Source: Apostichopus japonicus
Lineage: Eukaryota; Echinodermata; Holothuroidea; Aspidochirotida; Stichopodidae
Direction of reading: 5' to 3'
Assembly (NCBI RefSeq): GCF_037975245.1
Contig: NC_092572.1
Coordinates: 33,701,989 to 33,765,988, forward strand
Length of the DNA stretch: 64,000 nt
Positions 1-17,633 of the stretch are shown piece after piece. Below the pieces are notes generated by a model. It saw nothing but the letters and a program-made list of their open reading frames with translations, had not been told where the DNA came from and made no database searches. The stretch's first letter is position 1; the number at the start of each line of letters is the position of its first letter. The translations under genes were made by a program, and so were the position numbers.

Positions 1-3000
1 ACATTCGATTTATCGTTACCGCATTTTCGATTGATCGGTACCACACAATCGATTTATCGGTCTCGCACATTCGATTTATCGGTACCACACAATCGATTTA
101 TCGGTACAGCATATTCGATAAATCTGTACCGCACAATCGAATTATCGGTACCGCATCGATTTATCGGTAACGTAAATTCATTTTATCGGTATCGCGCATT
201 CGATTTATCGGTCCCGCACAATCGATTTATCGGTACCGCATTTGATTTATCGGTACCGTATATTCGATTTATCGGTATCGTAAATTCATTTTATCGGTAT
301 CGCGCATTCGATTTATCGGTATCGCAGGTTCTATTTATCGGTACCGCAAATTCGATTTATCGGTACCGCACAATCGATTGATCGGTACCGCACATTCGAT
401 TTATCGGTACCGCACTTTCGATTTATCGGTACCGCACAATCGATTTATCGGTATCGCATGATCGATTTATCGTTATTGCATATTCGATTTATCGGTAACG
501 CAGATTCTACTAATCGGTATCGCACATTCTATTAATCGGTATTGCAATTTGAATAATCGGTATCGCAGGTTCGAATTATCGGTATTCGATTCAATTAATC
601 GGCATTCGATTCAATTAATCGGTATCGCAGGTTCGATTTATCTGTACCGCAAATTCGATTTATCGGTACCGCACAATCGATTGATCGGTACCGCACATTC
701 GATTTATCGGTACCGCACAATCGATTTATTTGTACCGCACATTCTATTAATCGGTATCGCACTTCCGATTTATCGGTACCTCACTTTCTATTCACCAGTA
801 CCGCACATTCGATTAATCGGTATCGTAAATTCGATTTATCGGTATCGCATGATCGATTTATCGTTATCGCACATTCGATTTATCGGTACCGCACATTCGA
901 TTTATCGGTACCGCATTTTCGATTGACCGGTACCGCACAATCGTTTTATCGGTCTCGCACATTCGATTTATCGGTGCCACACAATCGATATATCGGTACC
1001 GCATATACGATAAATTGGTACCTCACAATCGAATATCGGTAGCGCACATTCGATTTATCGGTACCGCACATTCGGTTTATGGGTATCGCACATTCGATTT
1101 ATCGGTATCGCATGATCGATTTATCGGTATCGCACATTCGATTTATCGGTATTGCAATTTGATTAATCGGTATCGCAGGTTCGATCTATCGGTACCGCAC
1201 TTTCGATTTATCGGTACAGCACAATCGATTAATCGGTACCGCACATTCGATTTATCGGTACCGCACATTCTATTAATCGGCACAGCACATTCGATTTATC
1301 GGTATCGAACATTTGATTAATTGGTACCGCACAATCGATTTATCGGTATTGCACATTCGATTTATCGGTATCGTAAATTCGATTTATCGGTACCGCATTT
1401 TCGATTGATCGGTACCGCACAATTGATTTATCGGTACCGCACAATCGATTTATCGGTACCGCACATTCTATTTATCGGTACCGCACAATCGATTTATCGT
1501 TACCGCATTTGATTTCATGGTATCGTACTTTCGATTTATCGGTACTGCACTTTCGATTTATCGTTATCACACATTCTATTTATCGGTACCGCACATTCTA
1601 TTTATCGGTATGCACATTCGATTTATTAGTACCGCACATTCGATTAATCGGTACAGCACAATCGATTTATCGGTACCGCACTTTCTATTTATCGGTATCG
1701 CACAATCGATTGATCGGTACCGCACATTCGATTTATCGGTACCGCACAATCGATTTATTAGTACCGCACATTCGATTAATCGGTATCGCACGTTCGATTT
1801 ATCGGTACCGCACTTTCGATTTATCGGTACCGCACAATCGATTGATCGGTACCGCACATTCGATTTATCGGTACCGCACTTTCGATTTATCGGTACCGCA
1901 CTATCGAATTATCGGTACCGCACATTCGATTTATCGGTATCGTTAATTCATTTTTATCAGTATCGTGCATTCGATTTATCGGTCCCGCACAATCGATTTA
2001 TCGGTACCGCATTTGATTAATCGGTATCGTAAATTCGATTTGTCGGTATTGCACTTTAGATTTATCGTTATCGCACATTCGATTTATCGGTACCGCACAT
2101 TCTATTTATCGGTACCGCACATTCGATTTATCGGTATTCGATTCTATTAATCGGTATCGCAGGTTCGATTAATCGGTACCGCATTTTTGATTTATCGGTA
2201 CCGCACAATCGATTGTTCGGTACCGCACATTCGATTTATCGGTACCGCACATTCGATTTATCGGTACCGCACATTCGATTTATCGGTACCGCACATTCGA
2301 TTTATCGGTATCGCACATTCGATTTATTAGTACCGCACAATCGATTTATCGGTACCGCACAATCGATTAATCGGTACCGCACAATCGATTAATCGGTATC
2401 GCAGGTTCGATTTATCGGTACCGCACTTTCTATTTATCGGTACCGCAAATTCGATTCATCGGTTTCGTAAATTCAATTTATCGTTATCGCACATTCGATT
2501 TATCGGTATCACACATTTGATTTATCGGTACCGCAGATTCGATTAATCGGTATCGCACATTCGATTTATCGTTACCGCATTTTCGATTGATCGGTACCAC
2601 ACAATCGATTTATCGGTCTCGCACATTCGATTTATCGGTACCACACAATCGATTTATCGGTACAGCATATTCGATAAATCTGTACCGCACAATCGAATTA
2701 TCGGTACCGCATCGATTTATCGGTAACGTAAATTCATTTTATCGGTATCGCGCATTCGATTTATCGGTCCCGCACAATCGATTTATCGGTACCGCATTTG
2801 ATTCATCGGTACCGTATATTCGATTTATCGGTATCGTAAATTCATTTTATCGGTATCGCGCATTCGATTTATCGGTATCGCAGGTTCTATTTATCGGTAC
2901 CGCACTTTCGATTTATCGGTACCGCACATTCGATTAATCGGTATCGCACGTTCGATTTATCGGTACCGCACTTTCTATTTATCGGTACCGCACATTCGAT

Positions 3001-6000
3001 TAATCGGTATCGTATATTCGATTTATCGGTATCGCACATTTGATTTATCGGTATCGCACATTCGATTTATCGGTACCGCACAATTGATTTATCGGTACCA
3101 CAATACGAATTAATCGGTCTCGCACATTCGATTTATCGATACCGCACAATCGATTTATCGGTACCGCTTATTCTATCAATCGGTACCGCACAATCGAATT
3201 ATTGGTACCGCACATTCGATTTATCGGTATCGTTAATTCATTTTTATCGGTATCGCGCAATCGATTTATCGGTACCGCATGTGATTTATCGGTATCGTAA
3301 ATTCGATTTATCGGTATTGCACTTTCGATTTATCGTTATCGCACATTCGATTTATCGGTACCGCACATTCTATTTATCGGTACCGCACATTCGATTTATC
3401 GGTATTCGATTCGATTAATCGGTATCGCAGGTTCAATTTATCGGTACCGCATTTTCGATTTATCGGTACCGCACAATCGATTGATCGGTACCGCACAATC
3501 GATTTATCGGTACCTCACATTCGATTTATCGGTACAGCACATTCGATATCGGTATCGCACATTTGATTTATTGGTACCGCACAATCGATTTATCGGTACC
3601 GCACAATCGATTTATCGTTATCGCACATTCGATTTATCGGTATCGCACAATCGATTTATCGGTACCGCACAATCGATTTATCGGTACCGCACAATCGATT
3701 TATTTGTACCGCACATTCTATTAATCGGTATCGCACTTTCGATTTATCGGTACCGCACATTCGATTTATCGGTACAGCACATTCGATATCGGTATCGTAA
3801 ATTCAATTTATCGGTATCCCACATTCGATTTGTCGGTATCGCACATTCGTTTTATCGGTACCGCACAATCGATTTATTTGTACCGCACATTCTATTAATC
3901 GGTATCGCACTTTCGATTTATCGGTACCGCACTTTCTATTTATCGGTACCGCACTTTCTATTCATCGGTACCGCACATTCGATTCATCGGTATCGTAAAT
4001 TCGATTTATCGTTATCGCACATTCGATTTATCGGTATCGCACAATGGATTTATCGGTACCGCAGGTTCGATTTATCGGTACCGCACAATCCATTTATTTG
4101 TACCGCACATTCTATTAATCGGTATCGCACTTTCGATTTATCGGTACCGCACAATCGATTAATCGATATCGCAGGTTCGATTTATCGGTACCGCACTTTC
4201 TATTTATCGGTACCGCAAATTCGATTCATCGGTTTCCTAAATTCAATTTATCGTTATCGCACATTCGATTTATCGGTATCACACATTTGATTTATCGGTA
4301 CCGCAGATTCGATTAATCGGTATCGCACATTCGATTTATCGTTACCGCATTTTCGATTGATCGGTACCACACAATCGATTTATCGGTCTCGCACATTCGA
4401 TTTATCGGTACCACACAATCGATTTATCGGTACCGCATATTCGATAAATCTGTACCGCACAATCGAATTATCGGTACCGCATCGATTTATCGGTAACGTA
4501 AATTCATTTTATCGGTATCGCGCATTCGATTTATCGGTCCCGCACAATCGATTTATCGGTACCGCATTTGATTTATCGGTACCGTATATTCGATTTATCG
4601 GTATCGTAAATTCATTTTATCGGTATCGCGCATTCGATTTATCGGTATCGCAGGTTCTATTTATCGGTACCGCAAATTCGATTTATCGGTACCGCACAAT
4701 CGATTGATCGGTACCGCACATTCGATTTATCGGTACCGCACAATCGATTTATTTGTACCGCACATTCTATTAATCGGTATCGCACGTCCGATTTATCGGT
4801 ACCTCACTTTCTATTCTTCAGTACCGCACATTCGATTAATCGGTTTCGTAAATTCGATTTATCGGTATCGCATAATCGATTTATCGTTCTCGCACATTGG
4901 ATTTATCGGTACCGCACATTCGATTTATCGGTACCGCATTTTCGATTGACCGGTACCGCACAATCGTTTTATCGGTACCGCACATTCGATTTATCGGTGC
5001 CACACAATCGATATATCGGTACCGCATATACGATAAATTGGTACCTCACAATCGAATATCGGTAGCGCACATTCGATTTATCGGTACCGCACATTCGGTT
5101 TATGGGTATCGCACATTCGATTTATCGGTATCGCATGATCGATTTATCGGTATCGCACATTCGATTTATCGGTATTGCAATTTGATTAATCGGTATCGCA
5201 GGTTCGATCTATCGGTACCGCACTTTCGATTTATCGGTACAGCACAATCGATTAATCGGTACCGCACATTCGATTTATCGGTACCGCACATTCTATTAAT
5301 CGGCACAGCACATTCGATTTATCGGTATCGAACATTTGATTAATTGGTACCGCACAATCGATTTATCGGTATTGCACATTCGATTTATCGGTATCGTAAA
5401 TTCGATTTATCGGTACCGCATTTTCGATTGATCGGTACCGCACAATTGATATGTGCGGTACCGCACAATCGATTTATCGGTACCGCACATTCTATTTATC
5501 GGTACCGCACAATCGATTTATCGTTACCGCATTTGATTTCATGGTATCGTACTTTCGATTTATCGGTACTGCACTTTCGATTGATCGTTATCACACATTC
5601 TATTTATCGGTACCGCACATTCTATTTATCGGTATGCACATTCGATTTATTAGTACCGCACATTCGATTAATCGGTACAGCACAATCGATTTATCGGTAC
5701 CGCACTTTCTATTTATCGGTATCGCACAGTCGATTGATCGGTACCGCACATTCGATTTATCGGTACCGCACAATCGATTTATTAGTACCGCACATTCGAT
5801 TAATCGGTATCGCACGTTCGATTTATCGGTACCGCACTTTCGATTTATCGGTACCGCACAGTCGATTAATCGGTACCGCACATTCGATTTATCGGTACCG
5901 CACATTCTATTAATCGGTACAGCACATTCGATTTATCGGTATCGAACATTTGATTAATTGGTACCGCACAATCGATTTATCGGTATTGCACATTCGATTT

Positions 6001-6243
6001 ATCGGTATCGTAAATTCGATTTATCGGTACCGCATTTTCGATTGATCGGTACCGCACAATTGATTTATCGGTACCGCACAATCGATTTATCGGTACCGCA
6101 CATTCTATTTATCGGTACCGCACAATCGATTTATCGTTACCGCATTTGATTTCATGGTATCGTACTTTCGATTTATCGGTACTGCACTTTCGATTTATCG
6201 TTATCACACATTCTATTTATCGGTACCGCACATTCTATTTATC
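1..6243. repeat. 22-bp satellite array, left block
   Basis: Tandem array of a 22-bp unit, typically ATTCGATTTATCGGTACCGC plus AC, with common variants such as CAATCGATT for CATTCGATT and GGTATCGC for GGTACCGC. The array is already under way at base 1, so it extends beyond the window. Because 22 is not a multiple of 3, three units (66 bp) encode a 22-residue period, and stop-poor frames of 60-270 codons appear on both strands without being genes. Blocks of many variant units recur in the same order: the stretch at 1-345 returns at 2557, 4327 and 8081, and 650-1850 returns about 4023 bp later. This shows higher-order duplication, not simple unit-by-unit slippage. Confidence 0.95.
5344..6240. 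repeat. 614-bp tandem duplication within the satellite
   Basis: The block that starts at 5344 (TGGTACCGCACAATCG preceded by TTTGATTAA) recurs at 5958 with the same ordered unit variants, 614 bp later. The equivalent block at 1321 is single. So a 28-unit segment was duplicated only in the second higher-order copy, in line with unequal exchange. Confidence 0.8.
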
Positions 6244-7125
6244 TCATGATCAATTCATGCATTTGTTACATCGCACCTTGATTATTGTAATAGTTTATTA
6301 TATGGAATTGAGCAACAGCAACTGGCACGTCTTCAATTGATTCAAAACTCGGCAGCACGCATGGTTACACGAAGCAGGAGGCACGAACACATCACACCCA
6401 TATTGATTGACCTTCATTGGTTACCTGTCTCCGCAAGGATCGAATTTAAGTCTCTAGTCATAACTTACAATATTATAAATGGCACTGCCCCTCACTATCT
6501 TGGCTCTCTGATCAGTCGTCAGGCTCTTCCAGAGCCCATGCAGATTGCAAATCGCACACGACAGAGGAACAGACATTCTATGGAGATACGACTAGAGCCT
6601 GGCAGATTCGCCCAAAAAAGCTTTGGCGCACGATCCTTTGCCTATTTTGCACCTGATCTATGGAATGCACTCCCCAATGACATCAGGGCAGATCCATCAT
6701 TAAATGCTTTTAAGGCACACCTTAAAACTCACCTTTTTCGAAAGTATTATTCTTTTTAAACCTCCAGTCATATTGATTGTGTTACCATCTTTTGATTGTT
6801 TTATATTGAAATTTATTTTCTATTTTTGTTTTGATAGTCTTATTGTTGCTATTTCTTCGGCTGTAATAGTTTAGTATTTTAGTTTTATTGTATGCTGTCA
6901 TATTTTATTGCTTTTGTCTTTAATTTCTGAATTTTATTGTTTTTTATTAATTATTGTTAGTTATTTATTTCTGTAATTCTTAGGATGCAATATTTTTAGA
7001 TTGTATTATTTTTAAGCTGTAATACTTTTTAAGTTGTATTTTTTATGCTTTTCTGTGAAGCTGCTTTGAGATCATTCTTTTGATGTAAAGCGCTATATAA
7101 GAATAAATTATTATTATTATTATTA
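6244..7125 (+). mobile_element. 5'-truncated LINE (CR1/L2/Jockey-like) inserted in the satellite
   Basis: About 880 bp of non-satellite DNA carries the C-terminal end of a non-LTR reverse transcriptase frame, a roughly 370-bp AT-rich 3' region, a CGCTATATAAGAATAAAT tail motif and a terminal (TTA)n run. This is the usual 3' structure of CR1/L2-like LINEs in marine invertebrates. The sequence CGGTACCGCACATTC with its flanks is present on both sides (6217-6243 and 7126-7152), a 27-bp direct duplication. The same satellite stretch occurs once, without insert, near 1570-1610 and 5590-5635, giving two empty-site references. The element has lost its 5' end and cannot move by itself. Confidence 0.9.
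6250..6759 (+). pseudogene. LINE reverse transcriptase C-terminal fragment
   Basis: The open frame from 6250 to the TAA at 6757-6759 encodes about 169 residues. An in-frame TGA sits at 6247-6249, just inside the 5' truncation. The frame opens with the thumb-proximal RT signature HAFVTSHLDYCNSLLYGI, continues with QNSAARMVT and HITPILIDLHWLPV, and ends with APDLWNALPNDIR and LKTHLFRKYY. These are hallmark blocks of the C-terminal region of Jockey/CR1/L2-type polymerases. The catalytic RT blocks and the endonuclease are missing, so no activity is expected. The reading frame is intact after the truncation point, which suggests a fairly recent insertion. Confidence 0.88.
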
Positions 7126-10100
7126 TTATCGGTACCGCACATTCTATTTATCGGTATGCACATTCGATTTATTAGTACCGCACATTCGATTAATCGGTAC
7201 AGCACAATCGATTTATCGGTACCGCACTTTCTATTTATCGGTATCGCACAATCGATTGATCGGTACCGCACATTCGATTTATCGGTACCGCACAATCGAT
7301 TTATTAGTACCGCACATTCGATTAATCGGTATCGCACGTTCGATTTATCGGTACCGCACTTTCGATTTATCGGTACCGCACAATCGATTGATCGGTACCG
7401 CACATTCGATTTATCGGTACCGCTTATTCGATTTATCGGTACCGCACTATCGAATTATCGGGACCGCACATTCGATTTATCGGTATCGTTAATTAATTTT
7501 TATCAGTATCGTGCATTCGATTTATCGGTCCCGCACAATCGATTTATCGGTACCGCATTTGATTAATCGGTATCGTAAATTCGATTTGTCGGTATTGCAC
7601 TTTAGATTTATCGTTATCGCACATTCGATTTATCGGTACCGCACATTCTATTTATCGGTACCGCACATTCGATTTATCGGTATTCGATTCTATTCATCGG
7701 TATCGCAGGTTCGATTAATCGGTACCGCACTTTTGATTTATCGGTACCGCACAATCGATTGTTCGGTACCGCACATTCGATTTATCGGTACCGCACATTC
7801 GATTTATCGGTACCGCACATTCGATTTATCGGTATCGCACATTCGATTTATTAGTACCGCACAATCGATTTATCGGTACCGCACAATCGATTAATCGGTA
7901 CCGCACAATCGATTAATCGGTATCGCAGGTTCGATTTATCGGTACCGCACTTTCTATTTATCGGTACCGCAAATTCGATTCATCGGTTTCGTAAATTCAA
8001 TTTATCGTTATCGCACATTCGATTTATCGGTATCACACATTTGATTTATCGGTACCGCAGATTCGATTAATCGGTATCGCACATTCGATTTATCGTTACC
8101 GCATTTTCGATTGATCGGTACCACACAATCGATTTATCGGTCTCGCACATTCGATTTATCGGTACCACACAATCGATTTATCGGTACAGCATATTCGATA
8201 AATCTGTACCGCACAATCGAATTATCGGTACCGCATCGATTTATCGGTAACGTAAATTCATTTTATCGGTATCGCGCATTCGATTTATCGGTCCCGCACA
8301 ATCGATTTATCGGTACCGCATTTGATTTATCGGTACCGTATATTCGATTTATCGGTATCGTAAATTCATTTTATCGGTATCGCGCATTCGATTTATCGGT
8401 ATCGCAGGTTCTATTTATCGGTACCGCACTTTCGATTTATCGGTACCGCACATTCGATTAATCGGTATCGCACGTTCGATTTATCGGTACCGCACTTTCT
8501 ATTTATCGGTACCGCACATTCGATTAATCGGTATCGTATATTCGATTTATCGGTATCGCACATTCGATTTATCGGTATCGCACATTCGATTTATCGGTAC
8601 CGCACAATTGATTTATCGGTACCACAATACGAATTAATCGGTCTCGCACATTCGATTTATCGATACCGCACAATCGATTTATCGGTACCGCTTATTCTAT
8701 AAATCGGTACCGCACAATCGAATTATTGGTACCGCACATTCGATTTATCGGTATCGTTAATTCATTTTTATCGGTATCGCGCATTCGATTTATCGGTATT
8801 GCACAATCGATTTATCGGTACCGCATGTGATTTATCGGTATCGTAAATTCGATTTATCGGTATTGCACTTTCGATTTATCGTTATCGCACATTCGATTTA
8901 TCGGTACCGCACATTCTATTTATCGGTACCGCACATTCGATTTATCGGTATTCGATTCGATTAATCGGTATCGCAGGTTCAATTTATCGGTACCGCATTT
9001 TCGATTTATCGGTACCGCACAATCGATTGATCGGTACCGCACAATCGATTTATCGGTACCTCACATTCGATTTATCGGTACAGCACATTCGATATCGGTA
9101 TCGCACATTTGATTTATTGGTACCGCACAATCGATTTATCGGTACCGCACAATCGATTTATCGTTATCGCACATTCGATTTATCGGTATCGCACAATCGA
9201 TTTATCGGTACCGCACAATCGATTTATCGGCTCCGCACAATCGATTTATTTGTACCGCACATTCTATTAATCGGTATCGCACTTTCGATTTATCGGTACC
9301 GCACATTCGATTTATCGGTACAGCACATTCGATTTATCGGTATCGTAAATTCAATTTATCGGTATCCCACATTCGATTTGTCGGTATCGCACATTCGTTT
9401 TATCGGTACCGCACAATCGATTTATTTGTACCGCACATTCTATTAATCGGTATCGCACTTTCGATTTATCGGTACCGCACTTTCTATTTATCGGTACCGC
9501 ACTTTCTATTCATCGGTACCGCACATTCGATTCATCGGTATCGTAAATTCGATTTATCGTTATCGCACATTCGATTTATCGGTATCGCACAATGGATTTA
9601 TCGGTACCGCAGGTTCGATTTATCGGTACCGCACAATCCATTTATTTGTACCGCACATTCTATTAATCGGTATCGCACTTTCGATTTATCGGTACCGCAC
9701 TTTCTATTCAGCGGTACCGCACATTCGATTCATCGGTATCGTAGGTTCGATTTATGGGACTCGCACATTCGATTTATCGGTACCGCACATTCGATTTATC
9801 GGTACCGCACATTCGATTAATCGGTATCGCACGTTCGATTTATCGGTACCGCACTTTCTATTTATCGGTACCGCACATTCGATTAATCGGTATCGTATAT
9901 TCGATTTATCGGTATCGCACATTCGATTTATCGGTATCACACATTCGATTTATCGATACCGCACAATCGATTTATCGGTACCGCTTATTCGATAAATCGG
10001 TACCGCACAATCGATTTATCGGTATCGTTAATTCATTTTTATCGGTATCGCGCATTCGATTTATCGGTATCGCACAATCGATTTATCGGTACCGCATGTG

Positions 10101-11793
10101 ATTTATCGGTATCGTAAATTCGATTTATCGGTATTGCACTTTCGATTTATCGTTATCGCACATTCGATTTTTCGGTACCGCACATTCTATTTATCGGTAC
10201 CGCACATTCGATTTATCGGTATTCGATTCGATTAATCGGTATCGCAGGTTCAATTTATCGGTACCGCATTTTCGATTTATCGGTACCGCACAATCGATTG
10301 ATCGGTAGCGCACATTCGATTTATCGGTACCGCACATTCGATTTATCGGTACAGCACAATCGATTTATCGGTACCGCACAATCGATTTATTTGTACCGCA
10401 CATTCTATTAATCGGTATCGCACTTTCGATTTATCGGTACCGCACTTTCTATTTATCGGTACCGCACATTCGATTCATCGGTATCGTGAATTCGATTTAT
10501 CGTTATCGCACATTCGATTTATCGGTATCGCACAATCGATTAATCGGTACCGCACAATCGATTTATTGGTACCGCACAATCGATTTATTTGTACCGGACA
10601 TTCTATTAATCGGTATCGCACTTTCGATTTATCGGTACCGCACTTTCTATTTAGCGGTACCGCATATTCGATTCATCGGTATCGTAGGTTCGATTTATGG
10701 GACTCGCACATTCGATTTATCGGTACCGCACATTCGATTTATCGGTACCGCACAATCGATTAATCGGTATCGCACGTTCGATTTATCGGTACCGCACTTT
10801 CTATTTATCGGTACCGCACATTCGATTAATCGGTATCGTATATTCGATTTATCGGTATCGCACATTCGATTTATCGGTATCGCACATTCGATTTATCGGT
10901 ACCGCACAATTGATTTATCGGTACCACAATACGAATTAATCGGTCTCGCACATTCGATTTATCGGTACCGCACAATCGATTTATCGGTACCGCACAATCG
11001 ATTTATTTGTACCGCACATTCTATTAATCGGTATTGCACTTTCGATTTATCGGTACCGCACTTTCTATTTAGCGGTACCGCACATTCGATTCATCGGTAT
11101 CGTAGGTTCGATTTATGGGACTCGCACATTCGATTTATCGGTACCGCACAATCGATTTATCGGTCCGCATATTCGATAAATCTGTACCGCACAATCGAAT
11201 TATCGGTACCGCATATTCGATTTATCGGTATCGTAAATTCATTTTATCGGTATCGCGCATTCGATTTATCGGTCCCGCACAATCGATTTATCGGTAACGC
11301 ACAATCGATTTATCGGTACCGCATATTCGATAAATCTGTACCGCACAATCGAATTATCGGTATCGTAAATTCATTTTATCGGTATCGCACATTCGATTTA
11401 TCGGTCTCGCACATTCGATTTATCGGTACCGCACAATCGATTTATCGGTACCGCAAAATCGATTTATTTGTACCGCACATTCTATTAATCGGTATCGCAC
11501 TTTCGATTTATCGGTACCGCACTTTCTATTTAGCGGTACCGCACATTCGATTCATCGGTATCGTAGGTTCGATTTATGGGACTCGCACATTCGATTTATC
11601 GGTACCGCACAATCGATTTATCGGTACCGCATATTCGATAAATCTGTACCGCACAATCGAATTATCGGTATCGTAAATTCATTTTATCGGTATCGCGCAT
11701 TCGATTTATCGGTCTCGCACATTCGATTTATCGGTACCGCACAATCGATTTATCGGTACCGCACATTCGATTTATCGGTAGCGCACATTCGAT
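7126..11793. repeat. 22-bp satellite array, right block
   Basis: This is the continuation of the 22-bp satellite to its right edge at about 11793, where the sequence turns abruptly into unique DNA after CACATTCGATGACGG. Positions 7131-9740 repeat the order of variant units seen at about 1585-4200, at an offset of 5546 bp. The offset drops to 5524 in the middle because one 22-bp unit was lost near 7790 and one was gained near 8800. The last 2 kb show shorter block repeats (about 943 and 418 bp apart) around a motif containing TTCGATTTATGGGACTCGC at about 9747, 10690 and 11107. Confidence 0.93.
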
Positions 11794-15698
<3,905 letters not shown>

Positions 15699-15706
15699 TG
15701 CCCGTG

Positions 15707-16082
15707 CAGTGGCGGAGCTAGGGGTATTGGTCAGGAGGGGCGAGAAGGGTCTGTAGGGGTGCTGTCGAAACTATCTAAGCGGAGCGCCACCACTGGTTGG
15801 CGCGTAGCGTACAGATTTTTTTGAGTAAAGACACTCCCTAGATCGCCGGAAATAACCCTTTCCGGGCCTGGCTAATTTGCAGAATAACGAAGAATAAATA
15901 GGTGTCATCGCCAAATTACACCAACAAAATGTAACAAATGTCAATAAGTAGATGAGAGCGCAATAAAAAAGTCAATAATCGCGAATAATTAACAAGTGGT
16001 AAAGAGCTGAAAAGGGCGCCAGCAGTCCATTTGAGTCCGTCAGGGGGGGGGGGGGGGCATCCGTATGTACGCCCCGCCACTG
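15707..16082. mobile_element. hAT-like MITE, 376 bp, intact ends and 8-bp TSD
   Basis: The left end CAGTGGCGGAGCTAGGGG and right end CCCCGCCACTG form short terminal inverted repeats. The element is flanked on both sides by TGCCCGTG (15699-15706 and 16083-16090), a perfect 8-bp target-site duplication as made by hAT transposases. It encodes no transposase, so it is non-autonomous. Inside is a conserved module (CTATCTAAGCGGAGCGCCAC followed by a GGTTGGCGCG segment) shared with four other elements nearby. A G-run of about 15 lies near the right end. Confidence 0.9.
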
Positions 16083-16090
16083 TGCCCGTG

Positions 16091-16954
16091 TGAATTACAG
16101 TTACGAAGAGAAAGAGAAACCACTGTAGCTGGCTTAACATGTCAGCAACCTTAGAATATCGAATACTGCCAAATATTGACATAGAATAATAAACCACTCA
16201 ACCTTTGTAACTTTAGTTGTGAAGCTCAGATGAATATAAATGTGTTATTCATTGTTCTCTCGTAGCGAGTTTAAAGCACAAAGTACTCGTGAGATTGACA
16301 GTATATGGTATTTATATAAAAGCCTCTTGTAATCTTAAACGTAGAACCATAAGACAGAATATAGACACATTCCAAAGATGGATGTGTTTCATTGAAATAA
16401 AATTCAAAGTTCCTGTATGGTCTCAGACGGCGATACCTGGAAGTTGCAGCATTTTGTTTTGGTTAATTTGAGCGTAAAAGAGAGTGCTTCAGAAGACGAC
16501 CCTGGATTTATTACAATTTGAATTTCATGTAAAACATGAAAATATTAATAAATTAAACCGTGGATCACCGATAAAGCGTGCTATGCGGAGATGGGTTAGG
16601 ACGTGATCTCTAGTCCCTTAAATTTCCCTTTGATATGCAATAGATACAGGTTGGTTTTTGCACTTCCAAAATGTTTGCCCCATTAATTTTAACTGTTTGC
16701 TTATTCTTGTGTTTAGCCCCCTCCCAATTTTGCAACTGCTGGTGCCGCCACTGCCAGCAAAAAACGAAAGATGATTTAAAGAGTAATTTGTCAGGAAAAC
16801 GTTGAAATTTGATATCATTTCACAATGTAGTTTAATGTGTGGGTGTCACTTTAATCACAAATTTCTGTTCAAGAGTGCAAAACACAGCTAATTCTAGTTC
16901 ACCACTGACTTCCTGGAATGACACAGTGCACAGTCTACATACTATGTCAGTATG
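16091..16954. other. Intergenic DNA with a solitary hAT-like terminus
   Basis: No gene is seen. The segment ending near 16755 reads GGTGCCGCCACTG, which looks like the right terminus of a related CAGTGGCGGC-type element. I found no matching left end, so it is probably a fragment. Confidence 0.4.
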
Positions 16955-17100
16955 CAGGCGCGTATCCAGGATTTTCAAACCCGGGGGGCGCGAATTACTA
17001 TCTAAGCGGAGCGCCACCATCGGTTGGCGCGCAGCGTACAAGAAAATTTCTTGTTTTGAAACCCCCCAGATCACCGGAAACGGCACTTCTCGGGCCTGAA
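16955..17100. mobile_element. Truncated MITE with CAGGCGCGTATCCAGG end
   Basis: It begins with CAGGCGCGTATCCAGG and carries the shared internal module (CTATCTAAGCGGAGCGCCAC and the following GGTTGGCGCG), then an AGATCACCGGAAACGG stretch parallel to the neighbouring MITEs. No right inverted end or target-site duplication could be found, so the right part is lost or diverged. Confidence 0.65.
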
Positions 17101-17625
17101 ATGACCAACCATATGTACACTTTTGCCTGAGAACCAAGTATTTCCTAATAGTTTTTTTTTCCATCCATAACCTTTTTGAACCCGGCACACATCATGTTCG
17201 ACCTGATCGCATCTCCTGTGGGTCTTTGCTTTTGTAGGTGATTCTACGTCGCGGCCCACAATACCCGTCAGCCCCACTTTTCAAGGTTTTAAGCCCCATA
17301 TTTGTTCCGAATTTGAAAATTCACATTTCTCGTGAATAAACTCACTTCAAAACATACCCATAATGTTGAACAAAATTTCATCTATGGACAACCAATATAG
17401 AAAAAAACTTCCTTCAACCCCTAACAGACCGGTCAAAATTGCACGAGTAGAGGGAAGTGTGATGTAGAATGTTGGTCAGAAATTTTCTAAAATTCAGACA
17501 CAGTTAATTTATTGGTGTAGAAATATTAAAACCTCTTATAACGGCTATTATAAAACTTGGTTGAAGGAAATGAAAAAATAGCAGATATTTCCGAAAGCGA
17601 ACACTACACACATAGGCGTAGGAGG
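17101..17625. other. Intergenic DNA, no gene seen
   Basis: About 0.5 kb of AT-rich sequence between two MITEs, without supportable exons or structural RNA. Confidence 0.5.
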
Positions 17626-17633
17626 CGCGGCGG

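Noticed and set aside
31-10101. Many stop-poor frames of 60-396 codons rich in FDLSVPH, RFIGTA and SIYRYR
   Set aside because: They are translations of the 22-bp satellite; three units give a 22-residue period in every frame and on both strands.
1-11793. CRISPR-like look of short regular repeats
   Set aside because: There are no spacers; adjacent units are variants of the same 22-mer, and the window is eukaryotic.
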